A DNA stretch of 7,277 nt from Microcaldota archaeon (GTDB lineage Archaea > Micrarchaeota > Micrarchaeia > Micrarchaeales > CABMGC01): positions 1-7,277 of the forward strand of contig JAJZEU010000030.1 of assembly GCA_021805625.1 (NCBI GenBank). The letters are read 5' to 3'. Shown one piece after another: positions 3,511-7,277 of the stretch (positions within the stretch are counted from its first letter, which is position 1; each line of letters begins with the position of its first letter). The position numbers and the translations under genes are program-made. A model generated the notes under the pieces. The model saw nothing but the letters and a program-made list of their open reading frames with translations. It made no database searches and was not told where the DNA came from.

Positions 3511-5019
3511 ATGCACATAAGAATCCCGGACATACGAATAGCAAGGAACAGAGAACAGGCAGCAATAACTCCAGTCCCGCTGAGCTTTACCGTAGACAGA
3601 ATTGATTTTGAAGAGAAGTTGGATACTGTATCGTTCCCAATCGAAAGGACAGTATCAAAGAGGAAAGGCACGCCTTTTTATCTTATCGCAGCAGATGCCG
3701 CTGCGGTAAGTCTTGAAGAAATCAGAATGCTAGCCCAGGAAAAGGCGCATGTAATCGATGTATTATCAAATAACAACATGCAAGAAAACGAATTCGACTA
3801 CGCCGTGCGCATGGCAGATCATTCCCTCTCAACTAAAGTCGGCGCAGAACGGGCATCTTACCTCTCACGCCTCATCGCCTATGACGTTGCCGCCTATGGG
3901 CCCATAAGCATACTCCTTGAAGACAGCCAGAATATGGAGGAGATAGAGATCAATACCCCAACATCTCCAATCTCGATATACCACGCAAAGTATGGTAGGT
4001 GTTCTACGAACCTGCGGTTTAACTCTGAAGAGTCCTTCCAGCACGCGATAAACAAGATGATCTATGAAGCAGACGAAGAGCTAAATGAAGAAAATCCAAT
4101 AATAGACGCGCAGATAAAAGATGCGAGAGTGCATGCGCAGCTCAAACCGTACTCCGCAAACGGGGCAATGGCCACAATTAGAATAGGATGTAAAAGAAAT
4201 CTGAACCTGTCTGCTTTGCTGAAAAATGGCACCATAACCTCTGATTCACTTGCTTACCTATGGATGGCAATAGATTCTAAGATGAATATGGTAATATCTG
4301 GTGCTCCAGCAAGCGGAAAGACCACCCTCCTCACAGCACTTCTGGCGCTTGTGCCAAGATATAAGCGCGTAATAACGATAGAGGAAGATGTCAACGAACT
4401 TAGATCCTATCCAGACATTAGCAGTATAATCCCCCTCTACGGGTCACGATTTTCCGGCAGGGTGACTATAAGTGAACAGGCCCTGAATGCACTCCGGCTC
4501 AGACCAGACCTTCTAATAATCGGTGAGATAAGGGGGAATGAAGCTCGTGATCTCTTTTCAGGAACAAATCTGGGCATACCTTTCATTACCACAATGCACA
4601 GCAATGAGAATGGCATGGCCATTATAAAGAGGCTGACAACACGACCCATGGGAGTTGAACCGGGGGCAATAAGTGCGCTTGATATCTCAGTATATATGAG
4701 GCAGGAAGGCATGACTTCTAGAAAACTCTCAGAGATATGTGAGTATAAATGGCTTAGCAGAGCTGAAGAAGTGCGCGATTATTTAGAAGTAAACGGCTCA
4801 GACGGCGTGAAAATTGACAACATCATTGAAAACGGCATCTTGAACCCAAATGCGCTTTTGACATCGAAAGTCATTGATGCATATTCTTCAAGGAACCAAG
4901 TGGCGAGGACAAAAGCAATGAAAGAATTCTCAAAAAGGAAGAAATTTATCGAAGAAAAACTGCCCGATGGCAGCAATACTATAGATATGATAGAAACAAT
5001 CCAAAACTATGCCAGGTGA
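3511..5019 (+). CDS. Type II/IV secretion system motor ATPase (FlaI/TadA/GspE superfamily)
   Basis: This encodes 502 residues with a divergent N-terminal part (1-110) and a RecA-like ATPase core. Seen in order: GAPASGKTT at 264-272 (Walker A), ITIEEDVNEL at 288-297 (Asp box with the catalytic glutamate region), LRLRPDLLIIGEIRG at 328-342 (Walker B), ITTMHSN at 359-365 (His box), and an RPMGV...ALDISVYM segment at 378-396 like that of archaellum ATPases. The family forms cytoplasmic hexamers that power pilus, pseudopilus or archaellum assembly through a membrane platform protein. The C-terminal 100 residues are charged and helical. The ATG at 3511 is the first start after an in-frame stop at 3493; its binding site is weak. 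It overlaps or abuts the platform gene downstream, supporting a common operon. Confidence 0.93.
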   Translation: MHIRIPDIRIARNREQAAITPVPLSFTVDRIDFEEKLDTVSFPIERTVSKRKGTPFYLIAADAAAVSLEEIRMLAQEKAHVIDVLSNNNMQENEFDYAVRMADHSLSTKVGAERASYLSRLIAYDVAAYGPISILLEDSQNMEEIEINTPTSPISIYHAKYGRCSTNLRFNSEESFQHAINKMIYEADEELNEENPIIDAQIKDARVHAQLKPYSANGAMATIRIGCKRNLNLSALLKNGTITSDSLAYLWMAIDSKMNMVISGAPASGKTTLLTALLALVPRYKRVITIEEDVNELRSYPDISSIIPLYGSRFSGRVTISEQALNALRLRPDLLIIGEIRGNEARDLFSGTNLGIPFITTMHSNENGMAIIKRLTTRPMGVEPGAISALDISVYMRQEGMTSRKLSEICEYKWLSRAEEVRDYLEVNGSDGVKIDNIIENGILNPNALLTSKVIDAYSSRNQVARTKAMKEFSKRKKFIEEKLPDGSNTIDMIETIQNYAR

Positions 5020-5023
5020 ATGT

Positions 5024-5719
5024 ATGGATCTGCTGAAATCCTCAATTTTTGCAACTATAATTGCGATCTCACTAGGTTCTTATCTGAGTTACATTAACAG
5101 TTCAAACTTCGCGAATTCATTGCTGCTATTTGCGCTGGCTGGCATTGTTTCCTTGTTCTACATTTACCTCCTTACCATGCACATCGATTCGATTGTAAGC
5201 TCAGAACGCAAACAGAGCCTGATAGAGGGATTACACGAGGTTGCATATCATAAAGGCAAAAAGCACCCGCTAATATCTTCAATAGTACAGGCATCGCTTA
5301 CTTCTGGTTCATACGTTTCCAATCCTTTCATGGAACTCTCAAGAAGAATAAGGTTTGGTGCCGAAGTTTCAGACGCCTTTGATACCGCCGCATCAAAAAT
5401 TCTTCACAGGAAATTCAACTGGTTTGGTGCTCACATAACATCAAGCAGCAATTCAATACAAAACTTTCTTGATGTATACGAGGGTGAGTTACAAAGGAAC
5501 TCTGCAAGGTCTGGGCCAAGAATCCAGACTAGTGCCACAGTAAGCATGTTTATCTCAACAATACTACCCGCTTTCATGATTTTTGCTTTCATAGGAAGCG
5601 CGGTAGTATCGAGTGGCAGCATAAGTCTCTTCGCTCTCTCTGTGCTTATGCTCGTTGCCATACCCGCAGTTTATGCGACAATGTCGGTGATACAGCATGA
5701 TCACATTTTCAAAAACTGA
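5024..5719 (+). CDS. Pilus platform membrane protein, first half (T2SSF/TadB-like)
   Basis: This encodes 231 residues. Four hydrophobic segments are visible at about 6-24, 31-51, 171-193 and 199-220. Between the second and third lies a soluble region (about 55-168) with the helical character of a T2SSF domain, including HPLISSIVQASLTSGSY and an 'E-L-S-R-R-I-R-F-G-A-E-V-S-D-A-F' piece resembling the family's 'G-x-x-L-x-x-A-L' helix turn. Such proteins anchor the ATPase and pass pilins outward. I place the start at the ATG at 5024, since AGGTGA (5014-5019) sits 4 nt before it. An in-frame ATG at 5009 would overlap the ATPase gene and add five residues. It overlaps the next platform gene by 23 nt. 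Homology is weak and rests on topology and neighbours. Confidence 0.78.
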   Translation: MDLLKSSIFATIIAISLGSYLSYINSSNFANSLLLFALAGIVSLFYIYLLTMHIDSIVSSERKQSLIEGLHEVAYHKGKKHPLISSIVQASLTSGSYVSNPFMELSRRIRFGAEVSDAFDTAASKILHRKFNWFGAHITSSSNSIQNFLDVYEGELQRNSARSGPRIQTSATVSMFISTILPAFMIFAFIGSAVVSSGSISLFALSVLMLVAIPAVYATMSVIQHDHIFKN

Positions 5720-6452
5720 TAAAATAACCGTGTCTGTACTATCCCTCTCCGGAGTAGCACTCTTCTATTTTGGCGTGACGAGAGTATCTTTGGCAATTCT
5801 ACTTTTATCATTGATCCTGTACATTATCGGTAGGAAGTCCAGTGCCAAGAATGTTAGCGATACAGAGCTGATAACCTTCTTGCGAAGCTTTATCTCAGAT
5901 TACAAAAAGACAAAATCAGTACAGTTGGCTCTAAAGGAAGCCCTGAAACAAGGATTCTCATTCAACACGCGTTTGCAAAAGATGCTCGCTTTGAACAGAC
6001 TGGGCGGAATTTACAGAAGAGAGCACAACGATAATCTTGACAAGCTAGCCGGCATCATGTACAGCAATTATAAGACAGGTACAGATGCATCAAAAGCATT
6101 AGAGCTCTTCGCGAGACACGCAGAGGAAGAAGAGGAAAGGAAAAACAAAGAAGCAAAATTCTCATCAGGCATGGACATGATAATGCAAGCAGGCATGTCC
6201 TTTTTCTTCCCGATGTTTGGCGGAATAAGTGTAGGAATACTTGATTTCATATCCAAAATGTCTGCACCGGTGGTGCAAGGAAGATTTTCTATGATAATCG
6301 TAGGATACATACTAATGGTTTCGTTCCTGTATTCCTCATTCTATAAATCTGCGCGAAGCGCACTGGATGCTCTTTACTCCTCAATTCCATATTTTTCAAT
6401 AGGAATAACAGTTTTCGTGTTTTCGGTTTCGCTAATCCATGAGGTGATATAA
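5697..6452 (+). CDS. Pilus platform membrane protein, second half (T2SSF/TadC-like)
   Basis: This encodes 251 residues with hydrophobic segments at about 11-45 (one or two helices), 161-183, 195-214 and 229-248, and a long charged cytoplasmic region (about 46-158) containing EALKQGFSFNTRLQ and an acidic EEEEERKNKEAKF stretch. FFFPMFGGISVGILDF at 169-184 resembles the conserved segment of the archaellum platform protein ArlJ/FlaJ. With the preceding 231-residue protein, the two together have about the size and helix count of one ArlJ, so the platform seems to be two subunits, as TadB and TadC are. The start at 5697 has GGTGA at 5686-5690. Its stop overlaps the first pilin ATG by one base. Confidence 0.8.
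   Translation: MITFSKTDKITVSVLSLSGVALFYFGVTRVSLAILLLSLILYIIGRKSSAKNVSDTELITFLRSFISDYKKTKSVQLALKEALKQGFSFNTRLQKMLALNRLGGIYRREHNDNLDKLAGIMYSNYKTGTDASKALELFARHAEEEEERKNKEAKFSSGMDMIMQAGMSFFFPMFGGISVGILDFISKMSAPVVQGRFSMIIVGYILMVSFLYSSFYKSARSALDALYSSIPYFSIGITVFVFSVSLIHEVI
6441..6447 (+). promoter_or_regulatory. Ribosome binding site of the first pilin gene
   Basis: GAGGTGA, a full-length match to the archaeal anti-SD, lies 4 nt before the ATG at 6452. It supports that start and hence a 28-residue leader, rather than the in-frame ATG at 6506. It is the strongest site in the operon, fitting a highly made major pilin. Confidence 0.75.
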
Positions 6453-6715
6453 TGAATTTGAAAAATAAAATATACAGAATTGGCTTCATTCCAGAAGCGA
6501 TATCTATGGTGGCGCTTGCCAGAAGCGCAAAAGGGCAAAGTTCGCTGGAGTACATAATGATGCTCTCAGCAGCAAGCATCGTCATACTGATAGCCTTGGC
6601 GATGATAGTGAAATTGAAGGGTGCAGCCATAGTTACGACCGCAGTGAATGGGACCAACACAAGCATCTCCCAGGCGATACTCGGGCAGCTTTCATCGCTC
6701 GCAAAGAATGCATAA
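6452..6715 (+). CDS. Pilin-like protein with class III signal peptide (likely major pilin)
   Basis: This encodes 87 residues. The class III (DUF361-type) motif is clear: K27-G28-Q29-S30-S31-L32-E33-Y34, followed by a hydrophobic helix to about residue 53. Archaeal EppA/PibD-type peptidases cut between G28 and Q29, leaving a mature protein of about 59 residues whose N-terminal helix packs in the filament core. The short tail contains two N-x-S/T sequons (N66-G-T, N69-T-S), possible N-glycans on the outside. The leader is long for a prepilin (28 residues); the in-frame ATG at 6506 would give 10 residues, but the GAGGTGA site favours the longer form. It overlaps the platform gene stop by one base. 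Confidence 0.88.
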   Translation: MNLKNKIYRIGFIPEAISMVALARSAKGQSSLEYIMMLSAASIVILIALAMIVKLKGAAIVTTAVNGTNTSISQAILGQLSSLAKNA

Positions 6716-6717
6716 CC

Positions 6718-7101
6718 ATGCGCCTTCAGATTTCGGTGGAATTGCTCATATACCTCTCGGTTTCAGCCATAGTGCTTGTATTCATCTTGGGAGCGGTTTC
6801 AAGATGGTCCACAAGCTATTCCAATGCCATCGGTGGATATGAAGCATACACGCTGGTGTCTTACATAAACTCGGCAATATATTCTGGCACCGAGGCTTCA
6901 AACATCAGCATATCCCTACCGAAAGGCGCATGTAATTTCAGCATAAGCGGTAACAAGCTCTATACACAGTATGGTACCTTCTACTTCGCAGATGATGCCA
7001 TCGCAGCAAACGGGCTTTTTTGCGTGGCTGGAGGTGCCGAAACCATAGAAGTCATAAACAATGGTACTGATTCCGTGGAATTGCAAAAGGCTGTGAAATG
7101 A
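6718..7101 (+). CDS. Pilin-like secreted protein with a minimal QISVE leader
   Basis: This encodes 127 residues and begins MRLQISVELL, so the QxSxE pattern occupies residues 4-8 and the following 9-27 form a hydrophobic helix. This is the class III pilin architecture with almost no leader. The remaining hundred residues look extracellular: Ser/Asn/Gly/Tyr-rich, with two cysteines (C72, C102) that could form a disulfide and three N-x-S/T sequons (N62, N74, N115). It starts two bases after the previous stop and ends in a 4-nt ATGA overlap with the next gene. A minor pilin or pseudopilin is likely. Whether it is cleaved before Q4 is uncertain because the usual glycine is replaced by leucine. A plain anchored protein is the alternative. 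Confidence 0.78.
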   Translation: MRLQISVELLIYLSVSAIVLVFILGAVSRWSTSYSNAIGGYEAYTLVSYINSAIYSGTEASNISISLPKGACNFSISGNKLYTQYGTFYFADDAIAANGLFCVAGGAETIEVINNGTDSVELQKAVK

Positions 7102-7277
7102 AACTGCAGATAAGCATAGAGCTACTGATAAGCATGGTAATTGCAGCACTTCTGGCCATCTCATTTATAGCAATGGCTTATGAGAGCCACAGTGCAACGT
7201 ATATCCTGCTAAAAGGTTCGGGGGAGTTCCTGCGTAGCATGGCAAGCTCATACCAATCATTACTCAGTACAGATCGG
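7098..7277 (+). CDS. Third pilin-like protein, cut by the window end
   Basis: The ATG overlaps the previous stop (ATGA). Sixty codons stay open to the edge. The start MKLQISIELL is nearly the same as that of the preceding protein, and a hydrophobic helix follows (about residues 9-26), then a polar region (YESHSATYILLKGSGEFLRS). It is a sister of the preceding gene, probably arisen by duplication, and another minor pilin or pseudopilin candidate. The C-terminal part is outside the window, so neither length nor function can be completed. Confidence 0.72.
   Translation, partial: MKLQISIELLISMVIAALLAISFIAMAYESHSATYILLKGSGEFLRSMASSYQSLLSTDR

Noticed and set aside
6506..6715. Shorter form of the first pilin from the ATG at 6506.
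   Set aside because: It has no ribosome binding site comparable to GAGGTGA at 6441-6447 before the ATG at 6452, which also fits the one-base overlap typical of this operon.

Overview
The window is archaeal. It encodes an archaeal/eukaryotic-type ribosomal protein (S8e), a probable KEOPS subunit of the Cgi121 family, archaeal TATA-type promoters, GGTG-type ribosome binding sites (complementary to the archaeal 16S 3' end) and euryarchaeal class III (QxSxE) pilin signals. The tight packing, overlapping genes and divergent sequences would suit a small-genome DPANN archaeon of the Micrarchaeota/ARMAN kind. That placement is inference from style, not from a marker tree.

Layout. (1) At 1-375, on the minus strand, is the start of a Cgi121-like gene, running off the left edge. 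It is divergent from (2) a plus-strand run at 441-2116: rps8e, an unrecognised acidic 124-residue protein, and argF (ornithine carbamoyltransferase). These are separated by only 4 nt and 1 nt, and look like one transcript. (3) A 401-bp gap (2117-2517) holds no convincing gene but is rich in hairpins. Two 8-bp hairpins, at 2183-2203 and 2477-2497, are homologous to each other and differ by a compensatory base-pair change; they resemble the subterminal hairpins of IS200/IS605 elements. The stretch between them carries three further small hairpins and no transposase. It is best read as a non-autonomous IS200/IS605-type (PATE-like) element, or the relic of one, with the possibility of an omega-RNA-like transcript. 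(4) Just after it lies an Lrp/AsnC-family regulator (2518-2997), convergent with and overlapping a minus-strand winged-helix protein (2991-3320). (5) A promoter region with a palindrome, an inverted repeat and a 20-bp-period direct repeat precedes (6) a six-gene plus-strand secretion/pilus operon (3511 to the right edge): a FlaI/TadA/GspE-type ATPase, two overlapping four-helix T2SSF-type platform proteins, and three consecutive pilin-like proteins with class III motifs. The last is cut by the window end.

How the genes work together. The pilus operon has the core of an archaeal type IV pilus or pseudopilus machine: a cytoplasmic motor ATPase, a platform split over two genes (in the archaellum it is the single larger protein ArlJ/FlaJ) and its substrates. 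No prepilin peptidase is seen; it may lie beyond the right edge or elsewhere. The winged-helix protein faces this operon across a shared regulatory region and is the best local candidate for controlling it. The left half is housekeeping: tRNA modification, ribosome and arginine/citrulline metabolism.

Most interesting points: the IS605-like paired-hairpin element feeding into the Lrp gene's leader, the pair of pilin genes with three-residue leaders, the split platform, and the unidentified protein inside the ribosomal/argF operon.
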